Assembly (NCBI GenBank): GCA_030765125.1
Contig: JAVCDD010000224.1
Coordinates: forward strand, 1-59,759
Direction of reading: 5' to 3'
DNA length: 59,759 nt
Source: Candidatus Hatepunaea meridiana
Lineage (GTDB): Bacteria > Electryoneota > AABM5-125-24 > Hatepunaeales > Hatepunaeaceae
In this document: positions 1 through 7,959 of the stretch, piece after piece
Position numbering within the stretch: the stretch's first letter is position 1
Layout of the letters: every line of letters begins with the position of its first letter
Made by a program: the position numbers and the translations under genes
Notes under the pieces: generated by a model
Seen by the model: only the letters and a program-made list of their open reading frames with translations
What the model was told of the DNA's origin: nothing
Database searches by the model: none

Positions 1-145
1 AGTGTCTGACCGAAAACCCACGTTTATCTGGATATTAATCCCCTTTTGTCATTCCCGCGAAGGCGGGAATCCAGGAGAAACAACAGATTATCTGGATTCC
101 CGCCTTCGCGGGAATGACAAAAGGGGGACTTTCCGGTCAGACACT
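1..145. repeat. Inverted-repeat mini-element (TAGTGTCTGACC family), copy 1
   Basis: The outer arms are AGTGTCTGACCGAAAA at 1-16 and its near reverse complement ending at 145. The inner arms hold CATTCCCGCGAAGGCGGGAA and its reverse complement at about 49-115. The same outer and inner arms recur at 47260-47385, and a lone arm sits at 54181. The right end is followed by a T, so the ends read TAGTG...CACTA, which fits a non-autonomous element using a TA target. The left end may be cut by the window edge. No coding capacity is seen. Confidence 0.85.
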
Positions 146-313
146 ATGTTAACATAAATTCGATTACTTCCTTATATTTAAATATACAAATTTTTATAAA
201 CATTTGCTATCATTGCATTATCAACTTGCTACTCTAACACTTATTTGCTACGTTATCATTTGTAAGACAGACAAAAATGTCTATCCTAACCGAAGTGAGA
301 ATGGAGGTTGATT

Positions 314-1873
314 ATGGAAGGTATCGAAAAAAAACTGAAATTACTGCATGAAATGCGCGAAAAAGCGCGTCTGGGTGGGGGTGAACGCCGCATTGCAGCA
401 CAACATGGAAAAGGGAAATATACCGCACGCGAGCGAATAGTCAGGCTTGTTGATGACGGCTCGTTTGAAGAATTTGATATGTTTGTGACGCATCGTGAGA
501 AAGACTTCGGATTGGATAAACAGGAATACCTTTCCGATGGCGTTGTAACCGGACACGCGACTATCAATGGTCGCCAAATTGCGCTTTTTTCACAGGACTT
601 CACCGTATTCGGTGGCTCTCTCAGCGAAATGTTCGCCAAAAAAATATGCAAGATAATGGACTTTGCCATCAAAGTCGGAATACCGGTCATCGGTCTGAAT
701 GACTCAGGCGGCGCACGTATACAGGAAGGTGTACTCAGCCTGGCAGGATATGCAGATGTATTCCTGCGCAATGTGATGGCGTCTGGCGTGGTTCCGCAGA
801 TTTCTGCTATTCTTGGTCCTTGTGCCGGAGGTGCTGTCTATAGCCCAGCCATCACCGACTTTAACATTATGACGAAAGGCATCAGTTATATGTTCGTTAC
901 AGGACCCAAAGTTGTAAAGACTGTAACTCATGAGGATGTCACTCCAGAAGAGTTGGGAGGTTCCAGCGTACACGCTACTAAAAGTGGAGTTGCTCATTTT
1001 GTCGCTGAAAACGAAGATGACTCATTTGAATTGATCAGAAAACTGCTTTCCTTTCTCCCACAAAATAATTTGGAAGAAACACCACCGGTGAGTTGCGACG
1101 ATCCCATTAACAGGATAGAGGACGATCTTAACTACTCAATTCCTTCCGATCCAAATCTTCCTTATGATATGCGAGGTATTATAGAAATGGTGGTGGATCA
1201 CGCCGATTTCCTTGAGGTTCGACGTCGCTGGGCGCCGAATATAATCGTTGGCTTCGGGAGATTCAACGGTCGAGCTACAGGAATCATTGCCAACCAACCG
1301 GCACATCTTGCGGGAGTGCTTGACAACAAGGCAAGTCGTAAAGCAGCGGCTTTCATCCGATTTTGTGATGCTTTTAATATACCTATTGTTACATTCGAAG
1401 ACGTTCCCGGCTTTATGCCCGGAACCGTCCAGGAATACGAAGGAATCATCCTCAATGGTGCCAAACTGCTTTTCGCTTATGCAGAAGCAACCGTACCGAA
1501 GATAACTATCATCACCCGTAAAGCTTACGGCGGCGCCTATGATGTGATGGGCTCCAAACATTTGCGAGGGGATCTGAACTATGCCTGGCCCACTGCAGAA
1601 ATTGCCGTAATGGGACCACGCGGTGCAGTAGAAGTATTATACGGTCGCGAAATGAAGGAAATGGATGACGAACAACGTGAGAAGTTTTTAATTGAGAAAG
1701 AAAACGAATACCGAGAAAAATTCGCCAATCCTTACAATGCTGCGAAAATGGGATTCATAGATGACGTTATCGAACCGCGAAATACGCGGTTTCGGATAAT
1801 CCGCGGGCTCGAATCTCTTGCAGGAAAAAGGGATACAAATTATCCTCGAAAACATGGGTGTATTCCGCTTTGA
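314..1873 (+). CDS. mmdA: Methylmalonyl-CoA decarboxylase / acyl-CoA carboxylase carboxyltransferase subunit
   Basis: The product (519 aa) is a cytoplasmic biotin-dependent carboxyltransferase of the MmdA/PccB family. In the decarboxylase it moves the carboxyl group of methylmalonyl-CoA onto carrier-bound biotin. The crotonase-fold acyl-CoA site is seen as [10 protein letters not shown] (131-140) and GPCAGGAVY (168-176), and the full N and C carboxyltransferase domains are present at normal family length. The ATG at 314 is chosen because GGAGG lies six bases upstream; a TTG at 308 is also in frame. Downstream genes for OadG-like, biotin carrier and OadB-like subunits favour a sodium-pumping decarboxylase over propionyl-CoA carboxylase, since no biotin carboxylase is nearby. 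Substrate choice is inferred. Confidence 0.93.
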   Translation: MEGIEKKLKLLHEMREKARLGGGERRIAAQHGKGKYTARERIVRLVDDGSFEEFDMFVTHREKDFGLDKQEYLSDGVVTGHATINGRQIALFSQDFTVFGGSLSEMFAKKICKIMDFAIKVGIPVIGLNDSGGARIQEGVLSLAGYADVFLRNVMASGVVPQISAILGPCAGGAVYSPAITDFNIMTKGISYMFVTGPKVVKTVTHEDVTPEELGGSSVHATKSGVAHFVAENEDDSFELIRKLLSFLPQNNLEETPPVSCDDPINRIEDDLNYSIPSDPNLPYDMRGIIEMVVDHADFLEVRRRWAPNIIVGFGRFNGRATGIIANQPAHLAGVLDNKASRKAAAFIRFCDAFNIPIVTFEDVPGFMPGTVQEYEGIILNGAKLLFAYAEATVPKITIITRKAYGGAYDVMGSKHLRGDLNYAWPTAEIAVMGPRGAVEVLYGREMKEMDDEQREKFLIEKENEYREKFANPYNAAKMGFIDDVIEPRNTRFRIIRGLESLAGKRDTNYPRKHGCIPL

Positions 1874-1882
1874 GAATTGGCG

Positions 1883-2045
1883 TGCTGTCGGGTGCCCGCA
1901 GGTTGTGCGGGAACCATGTCGTTGCGAGGAACGAAGTGACGAAGCAATCTCTTTGTCTTACATAAACAACGAGATTGCTTCGCTTCGCTCGCAACGACGT
2001 AGGTATTTTTGTTATTCCTGCACAGTCTGCCCTCACCCGACAGCA
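1883..2045. repeat. Nested palindromic repeat between mmdA and oadG
   Basis: The outer arms, TGCTGTCGGGTG (1883-1894) and its reverse complement (2034-2045), enclose an inner palindrome with arms at about 1918-1952 and 1971-1998. The inner left arm begins GTCGTTGCGAGGAACGAAG. This inner sequence resembles a repeat seen in many unrelated bacterial genomes. The arrangement suggests one element inserted into another. It fills almost the entire gap between mmdA and the next gene. Confidence 0.8.
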
Positions 2046-2068
2046 ATTTACATAGTTATGAGAAAACA

Positions 2069-2428
2069 ATGAACGTTTACCAAACTATCATCGAAGGACA
2101 GGGACTATCCCTTATGTTTGTCGGGATGACTGTAGTATTTAGCGCTTTACTCGTCCTGATGTTTATGATGAAGGGATTGAAACTGCTTCTTAAATGGCAG
2201 CACAATCGCCATATAGAACACGAGAGGTTAATCGGATCTACTGGGGATTGTCTTGTTTCCAACCCGAATGAAATAACGGGCGTGGTCATTGCAGCAATTG
2301 CTCTTACACTAATCCTCGAGGATGATCAGATTCACGACGTTGAATCAATGGTATTAACTATGCACGCAATGCCCAAACCATACAGCAATTGGTGGATGCC
2401 AAGCATTCAAAGGGAGCCACCGAGATAG
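2069..2428 (+). CDS. OadG/MmdD-like small subunit of sodium-pumping decarboxylase
   Basis: This small membrane protein (119 aa) has one N-terminal transmembrane helix (about residues 10-35, with GLSLMFVGMTVVF) of the OadG pattern, which holds the decarboxylase complex together at the membrane. A charged linker follows, then a second hydrophobic patch and the tail KPYSNWW, a tail type seen in OadG-like proteins of related phyla. The start at 2069 is the first ATG that gives the membrane helix near the N-terminus, and its ribosome binding site is weak. It lies between mmdA and the biotin carrier gene, which fits the family's operon order. The sequence is divergent, so the assignment rests on context and helix pattern. 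Confidence 0.75.
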   Translation: MNVYQTIIEGQGLSLMFVGMTVVFSALLVLMFMMKGLKLLLKWQHNRHIEHERLIGSTGDCLVSNPNEITGVVIAAIALTLILEDDQIHDVESMVLTMHAMPKPYSNWWMPSIQREPPR

Positions 2429-2447
2429 TCAAAGTCTTTCTGATTTT

Positions 2448-2532
2448 CCACCGGAGTGCGCAAGCTTGCTTGCGCCCGTTTTAGGAATAATATAATAAAA
2501 ACAGCACAAGCAAGCTTGTGCACTCCGGTGGG
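2448..2532. repeat. GGAGTGCGCAAGC inverted repeat, copy 1
   Basis: The arms are CCACCGGAGTGCGCAAGC at the left and an imperfect reverse complement ending at 2532. A related inverted repeat with the core GGAGTGCGCAAGC occurs at 11085-11173. This one starts 19 bases after the oadG-like stop codon and directly abuts the next inverted repeat. Confidence 0.8.
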
Positions 2533-2621
2533 GAAATTTTGGGACAGTATACCTATTTTATCTTATGTCCTTGGAAATCTTCAGACTATTAATAAAATAG
2601 GTATACTGTCCCAAAATTTCC
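2532..2621. repeat. GGGACAGTATACC inverted repeat, copy 1
   Basis: The arm GGGACAGTATACCTATTTT (from about 2541) is matched by its exact reverse complement, with flanking GGAAATTTT/AAAATTTCC extending the pairing. Sister copies lie at 22506-22589 and 54123-54182. All three follow a stop codon or another element, so they could form strong stem-loops in the mRNA. Confidence 0.85.
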
Positions 2622-2701
2622 TGGAAGACATCCCGAAGTATCGGGATGAACTCTAAACTAAAAACCCTCTGCGCTCTCTGCGGTAAAAAACAGGAATCAA
2701 T

Positions 2702-3142
2702 ATGAAAATACATCGCTTTAAAATCTTCGGGCATAACTACGAAACAAAGGTCGTCAGACGGGATGATACTGAAATAGTGATATCCGTGAACGGACAGGAA
2801 TACAAAGCGTACCTCCAACCATCTAAATCTACTAAGATGGCAAGACCTACACCCAAAGTAGTTCGTCCTAAAACGGCGGCAACGCCAGGAACTAAAATCA
2901 CAGCAAAACCCAATGAACCTAAGGGCGCTGGCGTAATAAAAACCCCTATGCCCGGGTTAGTAGTCAAGATTAATGTCAAGCTTAACGATGAAGTAAAAAT
3001 TGGGCAGCCCGTGATTATTGTTGAAGCAATGAAGATGCAAAACGTCATTTCAGCGAATGTCGATGGAATCGTTACCGCTATTTCTGTCAATGAAGGTGAT
3101 TCCGTTCTCGAGGGACAGGAACTTGTAATCATCGGCAATTAG
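2702..3142 (+). CDS. mmdC: Biotin carboxyl carrier subunit of the decarboxylase
   Basis: This protein (146 aa) is the biotinyl carrier that shuttles the carboxyl group between the MmdA site and the membrane beta subunit. The C-terminal biotinyl domain (about 75-146) contains the EAMKM signature at 108-112, with Lys111 the expected biotinylation site, and the usual PMPG hairpin upstream. An Ala/Pro/Lys-rich linker (about 45-75) joins it to a short N-terminal region. The stop codon TAG ends at 3142 and the next gene starts at 3143 with no gap, so the two are almost certainly co-translated. Confidence 0.93.
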   Translation: MKIHRFKIFGHNYETKVVRRDDTEIVISVNGQEYKAYLQPSKSTKMARPTPKVVRPKTAATPGTKITAKPNEPKGAGVIKTPMPGLVVKINVKLNDEVKIGQPVIIVEAMKMQNVISANVDGIVTAISVNEGDSVLEGQELVIIGN

Positions 3143-4288
3143 ATGGAAATTTTCCTTACTTTTCTGAAATACTCCGGTTTCACACAACCGGACATCTGGA
3201 AAAACCTGATTATGATCGCCATCGGGATTTTCTTTATCACCCTTGCAATTAAAAAGGATTATGAACCGCTGCTGCTAATTCCCATCGGTTTTGGAATCCT
3301 TATTGGAAATATACCATTCGTTCTTAATGCTAACTTGCGTCTGGGAATATATGAGGAAGGATCGGTTTTATACTACCTTTATTTTGGTGTCAGCAAAGGA
3401 ATCTATCCACCTCTGATTTTCCTTGGAATCGGGGCTCTTACCGATTTCTCTGCGTTACTGTCTAATCCAAAATTAGTTCTGTTAGGAGCGGCAGCACAGG
3501 TGGGAATTTTTCTGACTCTATTAGGATCATTGGCTCTCGGATTTACACCGCAGGAAGCGGCGGCAATAGGCATTATCGGCGGCGCCGATGGTCCAACGGC
3601 TATATTTACCTCCTCAATGTTAGCGCCGCATTTGATGGGAGCTATAGCTATTGCTGCGTATTCATATATGGCGCTCGTTCCAGTGATTCAACCACCTATA
3701 ATGAAGTTGTTGACAACCGAAAAAGAACGTCTCATTCGTATGAAACCCAGTCGTAGCGTACCACGTTCTGAAAAGATCATTTTTCCGGTTGCTGCCTTGT
3801 TAATTACTTGCTTCATTGCACCGGGAGCGCTGCCGTTGTTGGGAATGCTGTTCTTTGGGAATATCCTAAAAGAGAGCGGGGTTACTGAAAGACTGGCTAA
3901 AACTGCAGGTACATCTCTTATTGATATTGTAACGATCCTGTTAGGCTTAACAGTCGGCGCTTCAACACAGGCACAATACTTCCTGACGCCAAAATCTATC
4001 CTTATATTTACACTTGGTGCAGTTAGCTTCTGTATTGCTACGGCAGGCGGTATATTATTTGCCAAGTTTATGAACCTGTTCTTCAAAGAAGGAAATAAAA
4101 TCAATCCTCTCATCGGAGCCGCCGGCGTCAGCGCCGTACCGGACAGCGCTCGCGTTGTACAAAGTATAGGAAGGCTATATGATCATGATAATTACCTATT
4201 GATGCATGCATTAGGACCAAACGTTGCAGGTGTGATTGGTTCCGCAACAGCAGCAGGTATATTACTTTCTTATTTTTTGGGGAAGTAA
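3143..4288 (+). CDS. mmdB: Sodium-translocating decarboxylase beta subunit
   Basis: This integral membrane protein (381 aa, about 9-11 predicted helices) is of the OadB/MmdB/GcdB family. It decarboxylates carboxybiotin and exports sodium ions. The conserved GGADGPT motif (146-152) contains the aspartate implicated in sodium transport, and GAAGVSAVPDSAR near residue 325 matches the second conserved region. It begins directly after the biotin carrier stop codon. Together with the three upstream genes it completes a methylmalonyl-CoA decarboxylase-type energy-conserving pump. Oxaloacetate and glutaconyl-CoA enzymes share this subunit, so the substrate is inferred from the MmdA-type partner. Confidence 0.95.
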   Translation: MEIFLTFLKYSGFTQPDIWKNLIMIAIGIFFITLAIKKDYEPLLLIPIGFGILIGNIPFVLNANLRLGIYEEGSVLYYLYFGVSKGIYPPLIFLGIGALTDFSALLSNPKLVLLGAAAQVGIFLTLLGSLALGFTPQEAAAIGIIGGADGPTAIFTSSMLAPHLMGAIAIAAYSYMALVPVIQPPIMKLLTTEKERLIRMKPSRSVPRSEKIIFPVAALLITCFIAPGALPLLGMLFFGNILKESGVTERLAKTAGTSLIDIVTILLGLTVGASTQAQYFLTPKSILIFTLGAVSFCIATAGGILFAKFMNLFFKEGNKINPLIGAAGVSAVPDSARVVQSIGRLYDHDNYLLMHALGPNVAGVIGSATAAGILLSYFLGK

Positions 4289-4312
4289 CGTTACTTTGTC
4301 AAGTGCAAAGTT

Positions 4313-4340
4313 CGCGTAGGGGTCAATTTATTGAGCTCCT
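4313..4340. repeat. CGCGTAGGGG repeat fragment
   Basis: The sequence CGCGTAGGGGTCAATTTATT matches, with changes, the arms of the inverted repeat at 45178-45249 and the stretch inside batE at 21625-21686. Only one arm is recognisable here, so this is probably a fragment. Confidence 0.5.
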
Positions 4341-4423
4341 TTAGCACATCAACAACAGGACTCGATTAATCTGCACTCACGCAGAAATCAATGACAATCC
4401 TAAGTTTAGATATTATTTAATGA

Positions 4424-6952
4424 ATGACCAGAACTATGAACATCAAACTCAAACATCAAACCCAAAAGCCAAAAGCCAAAAGCCTAAAGCCAGTTTCTTT
4501 AGACATTTTAACGCTTTCCCTTACCCTTATCATCATCGGATGTACACAAAAACCCGAACTTCCATTCAAAGACAATCTGCTCGACAAATTAATAGACACA
4601 GTTTACACTAACCAGAACCGCGAAGTTCTCCTCACTAATCTAACAGGAGGTTATTATTACGATAACGCCTTCAGAAACCAGGATCGCGGCGAATACGGAT
4701 TCAGTTGCAGTGAACGTAAATTAATCGCCGGATGGCATATACTTGACTTTGAAGGCAACCGTATTGATAAAGATACCGATGTCTGTATTATCACTCCTGA
4801 TAGAATTAAAAGACAATATCTGAATGGTGTTACAGAGAAGGTCGAATGTCCACCAAATCGAATCGGTTTATTATTAACCATAGATCCAGGTAAACAAAGT
4901 AATATTATCTTACGCCCACTCATCGATATCAGACTACTCAATCGCTCATATAAAACCGACGAAAAACCTACCGACTATCAGAATGCTGTTTTTGACAGAA
5001 AAACCACCGATTGTCAGGGCGCCGTCCCTGACAGATATGAATCAATCTTCCTTAAGGATGCAAATACACTAATAATCACCCGCACAAATATTGATGACGG
5101 ATGGGTGGCAATAACTGTTTCTAAGGGAAATGAGATAATTGAGGTTCAGAAGCATCAACAGTTACAGCATCCCCAAGGAAAATTGATCGGAAGAATCCCA
5201 GAATCATCAACATATATTCCGGTTGACGTTATACATCATTCCCGACGACTTCTACAGATAGCCTTTGGTTGGGGTAATTCTGAAGAACAAGCAACCGAAA
5301 TTGCACTTGAGATTCTCAACAACCAAAAGGAGTGGCGCAAAGAGCGCAGGCAATGGATGGAAGGCGTCCTGAATCCACTAACGTTCAGATGTAGTAACAA
5401 AACTGCCGAGAGAGCTTTCGCCTGGGCACGATTAACTCTCGCTGGTTTAATTACCAACAAGGATAAAGAGCAATTCCTTTTTACCGGCATACCTTATGCT
5501 CCATACCCGGACGGTTGGTTTACAATGCTTTCTATTCCAGGAATTACTTCAATGCGAAACAATCCTGGTTTAGCGCTTGAAATAATGGATGCAATTATCG
5601 TTCGCCAAAATATTGACACATCATCATCAAAATATGGGATGTTTCCAGGAAAAATACAGGAAGACAATATTGAATACCGCATACCGGAGATAGCTGGTCT
5701 AACAGCGATTATCTATCAAAGAATTGAGAAATATATAGTAGAACCAGACACTGTTCGTGGAGACAGCCTTGCCGCTGCATTGGTTCGCGATCTGATGGGT
5801 ACTATAAAACATAGATTGCATCAGGGATTGGTTGTGAGTGAGGCTGATGAACATTTCCTGTGGGACTCTCAAGCAGCGCCAAAAAGATACGGAGCTACGC
5901 TGGAGGCGCAAGTGTTACTGGGAGAAGTGCGCAGTTTCTTAAAACAGTATAAGAGATTGAATCAAATAGCGGACATATCACACACTCTTTTACAACAGTC
6001 GGGTTATTTAATCAGCAAACTGGGAGAAAATTTTATTGAAACGCCCTTTGGCATTGCAATAGACGCTTCGGGCAATTATGAAATTCCTATGCCTCAAAAA
6101 TCTTTAAAAAGTGTATTTAGTGACGTGCGTCACGTTAGATGGGCTGACAGGCTTGTATATTATGAGATGAATGGCATAAAAACGCTGTTGCCTGGAAAAA
6201 TGGATTCAACTAACCGGGTTTCACTGCCGTTCGCGCTTGATTGGTATAGTATTGGTTCAAAGTCGAAATTATTTGAGAGACATAGATATAAATTGAACGG
6301 TCTGATAGCTGACGCGGGGTTTCATAGTTTAGCTATAAATGACGTTAATTACCAGGCTGATCATATCTATCAAATTCCCGATGCCCCAACTGGTACGTCA
6401 TCGCGGGGAGACGTGTTGCTCTGGACTTGTGGTGAATTAGCGCGCTTCTATATGTCCACAAAACAACAGGGTAGATTGCAAATCCTCGCTGAAACGCTAT
6501 CCGATAAGATATTCACAACCGGCATCGTAGGAGGTCTACCGGAAGCTGAAGATGCTTCGCGAATCACGCATGAAGGCAGTTTCATCGGCAACTCTCTGCA
6601 TTCCACATCATTAGCTAACTATATCTGGTTGATGGCGGAAGGTGTTTTAGGAATAGAACCGATGCAAAAAGGAATTCAACAATTACATCCGAATATTCCC
6701 TCTTCCTGGAGAAAATATTACTTTGACGTGGCTTACGGTGATGGTCGTTATACACTTGAGCGAAAATCGGAAACTCAATGGATAATTTCACAAAACGGCA
6801 TCGAACCGACATTTCGCGCCGTTCTTGAGATTGTGCTACCAAACGGCAGACAAGTACGGCAATCGGTGCGATTGTACCCTGGCGATAGAATCAGCGTTAG
6901 TTTCTTTACTATTGGTGATAAAAACTGGAAGACAGAGGTAAAACCGCTATGA
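4424..6952 (+). CDS. Lipoprotein with debranching-enzyme-like glycosidase domain
   Basis: The product (842 aa) is a predicted lipoprotein: hydrophobic LTLSLTLIIIGC ends in a lipobox cysteine near residue 40. The middle and C-terminal parts resemble the helical (alpha/alpha)6 glycosidase domain of glycogen-debranching/amylo-1,6-glucosidase-type enzymes, including TAERAFAWARLTLAG, PYPDGWFTMLSIPGI and the late segment GIVGGLPEAEDASR. The catalytic acids cannot be fixed by eye. The first 25 residues are Lys/Gln-rich and come from a short-word repeat; ATG 4436 is an alternative start. A palindromic repeat pair lies in frame at 4976-5034. The stop overlaps the next start (ATGA), coupling it to a sugar kinase, which suggests release and phosphorylation of a sugar. 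The exact substrate is unknown. Confidence 0.6.
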   Translation: MTRTMNIKLKHQTQKPKAKSLKPVSLDILTLSLTLIIIGCTQKPELPFKDNLLDKLIDTVYTNQNREVLLTNLTGGYYYDNAFRNQDRGEYGFSCSERKLIAGWHILDFEGNRIDKDTDVCIITPDRIKRQYLNGVTEKVECPPNRIGLLLTIDPGKQSNIILRPLIDIRLLNRSYKTDEKPTDYQNAVFDRKTTDCQGAVPDRYESIFLKDANTLIITRTNIDDGWVAITVSKGNEIIEVQKHQQLQHPQGKLIGRIPESSTYIPVDVIHHSRRLLQIAFGWGNSEEQATEIALEILNNQKEWRKERRQWMEGVLNPLTFRCSNKTAERAFAWARLTLAGLITNKDKEQFLFTGIPYAPYPDGWFTMLSIPGITSMRNNPGLALEIMDAIIVRQNIDTSSSKYGMFPGKIQEDNIEYRIPEIAGLTAIIYQRIEKYIVEPDTVRGDSLAAALVRDLMGTIKHRLHQGLVVSEADEHFLWDSQAAPKRYGATLEAQVLLGEVRSFLKQYKRLNQIADISHTLLQQSGYLISKLGENFIETPFGIAIDASGNYEIPMPQKSLKSVFSDVRHVRWADRLVYYEMNGIKTLLPGKMDSTNRVSLPFALDWYSIGSKSKLFERHRYKLNGLIADAGFHSLAINDVNYQADHIYQIPDAPTGTSSRGDVLLWTCGELARFYMSTKQQGRLQILAETLSDKIFTTGIVGGLPEAEDASRITHEGSFIGNSLHSTSLANYIWLMAEGVLGIEPMQKGIQQLHPNIPSSWRKYYFDVAYGDGRYTLERKSETQWIISQNGIEPTFRAVLEIVLPNGRQVRQSVRLYPGDRISVSFFTIGDKNWKTEVKPL
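4976..5034. repeat. Palindromic repeat pair inside the glycosidase-like gene
   Basis: The stretch TGTCAGGGCGCC plus GTCCCTGACA (5009-5034 region) forms an 8-bp-stem hairpin. A degenerate version sits about 33 bases upstream (4976-4999). They encode the related peptides DYQNAVFDR and DCQGAVPDR, so the reading frame is kept. This looks like an in-frame repeat insertion in a surface loop. Confidence 0.55.
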
Positions 6953-7908
6953 ACGAATCATTGGCTATCGGGATAGATATCGGTGGCACCAGAATTAAAG
7001 CTGCATTAGTAGATATGGAAGGCGGAATTTCAGATGAAATTAATGAACCCAGCTTAGTCAATAATGATTACAGTGAATTTTTAAATCAACTTGTTAATCT
7101 TGTATCGACATATAACCACTCTGTTAATCAAAAGTTGTGTCAGGTGTTAACACCTGACACAACTCCCTTGCTTGGCGTTGGTTTGGCAGTTGCGGGGTTA
7201 ATGGATGAACATCAAAAGACAGTCATAGATTCACCAAACTGCACTGCAATAATAGATAAACCGTTAGCAGGTGATCTTAACAAACGCATAAGTATTCGCA
7301 CGGTTATGGACAACGACGCCAGCGCTATGGCTATCGGTGAAGGACTTTGCGGTGCAGCGCGTGGCAGCCGTCATTATATCGCCCTTACTTTAGGCACTGG
7401 CATCGGGGGCGCTGTCATTTCAGACGGCAGGTTGATTCGCGGTGTCGACGGCGGAGGCGGGGAATTAGGACATATTCCTATTGACAGGAGGGGTCCACGA
7501 TGCGGATGCGGCTCACGAGGATGTATCGAAGCATATCTCGGACGAGCAGGCATCCGGCGATATATCAACCGTAATTTACCACAGTTTAAGGGTATCGGGA
7601 TGAAGGCGCTGAGTGAAACTGCTCACAACGGAGATGAAACCGCACGGAGCCTTTTCGCATATATTGGAAAAACACTGGGAATTGCAGTTGCAGGTTTAGT
7701 GGATATCTTCAACCCGGAATTAGTAATAATCGGGGGTGGTATTTCAGCATCGGCAGAACTGATTATAGAACCCTTAAAAGAGGAAGTTCACAAGCGAGCG
7801 TTCAAATCATACCTCAAATCACTGGATATTCGTCCAGCGAAATTGGGGAATTGGGCTGGAGTTATTGGAGCGGCGGCGATGTTGAGAAAAAATGTTGTAA
7901 TGTTGTGA
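6949..7908 (+). CDS. ROK-family sugar kinase (glucokinase-like)
   Basis: This cytoplasmic ROK kinase (319 aa) probably phosphorylates glucose or a related hexose with ATP. The phosphate-binding motif GIDIGGT (8-14) is seen, as are the catalytic-region NDASAMA and the ROK zinc motif GPRCGCGSRGCIEAY (about 184-198). ATG 6949 overlaps the upstream stop, supporting this start. Residues 62-72 (KLCQVLTPDTT) are encoded by a 32-bp perfect palindrome that is absent from the expected ROK pattern, in which a short loop precedes the GVGLAVAGLMD strand. The palindrome therefore appears to be an in-frame insertion in a loop. The pairing with the upstream glycosidase-like lipoprotein suggests use of released hexose. 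Confidence 0.9.
   Translation: MNESLAIGIDIGGTRIKAALVDMEGGISDEINEPSLVNNDYSEFLNQLVNLVSTYNHSVNQKLCQVLTPDTTPLLGVGLAVAGLMDEHQKTVIDSPNCTAIIDKPLAGDLNKRISIRTVMDNDASAMAIGEGLCGAARGSRHYIALTLGTGIGGAVISDGRLIRGVDGGGGELGHIPIDRRGPRCGCGSRGCIEAYLGRAGIRRYINRNLPQFKGIGMKALSETAHNGDETARSLFAYIGKTLGIAVAGLVDIFNPELVIIGGGISASAELIIEPLKEEVHKRAFKSYLKSLDIRPAKLGNWAGVIGAAAMLRKNVVML
7133..7164. repeat. In-frame 32-bp palindrome (TCAGGTGTTAACACCTGA family), copy 1
   Basis: AGTTGTGTCAGGTGTT (7133-7148) is followed immediately by its exact reverse complement (7149-7164), so this is a 32-bp perfect palindrome. It lies inside the ROK kinase gene and is read as K-L-C-Q-V-L-T-P-D-T-T. Related copies lie at 21373-21402, inside batD in the same frame, and at 42129-42158 between genes. 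Confidence 0.95.
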
Positions 7909-7959
7909 TTTACTTTTCTATGCTTCCTTTCGCACTTTTGCACTTTCACACTTTCTTAC

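Noticed and set aside
341..1561. Long antisense frames within mmdA and many other genes
   Set aside because: They lie opposite clear conserved genes, lack ribosome binding sites and family motifs, and are shadows of codon use.
2456..2656. Open frame across 2456-2656
   Set aside because: It is wholly made of two inverted repeats.
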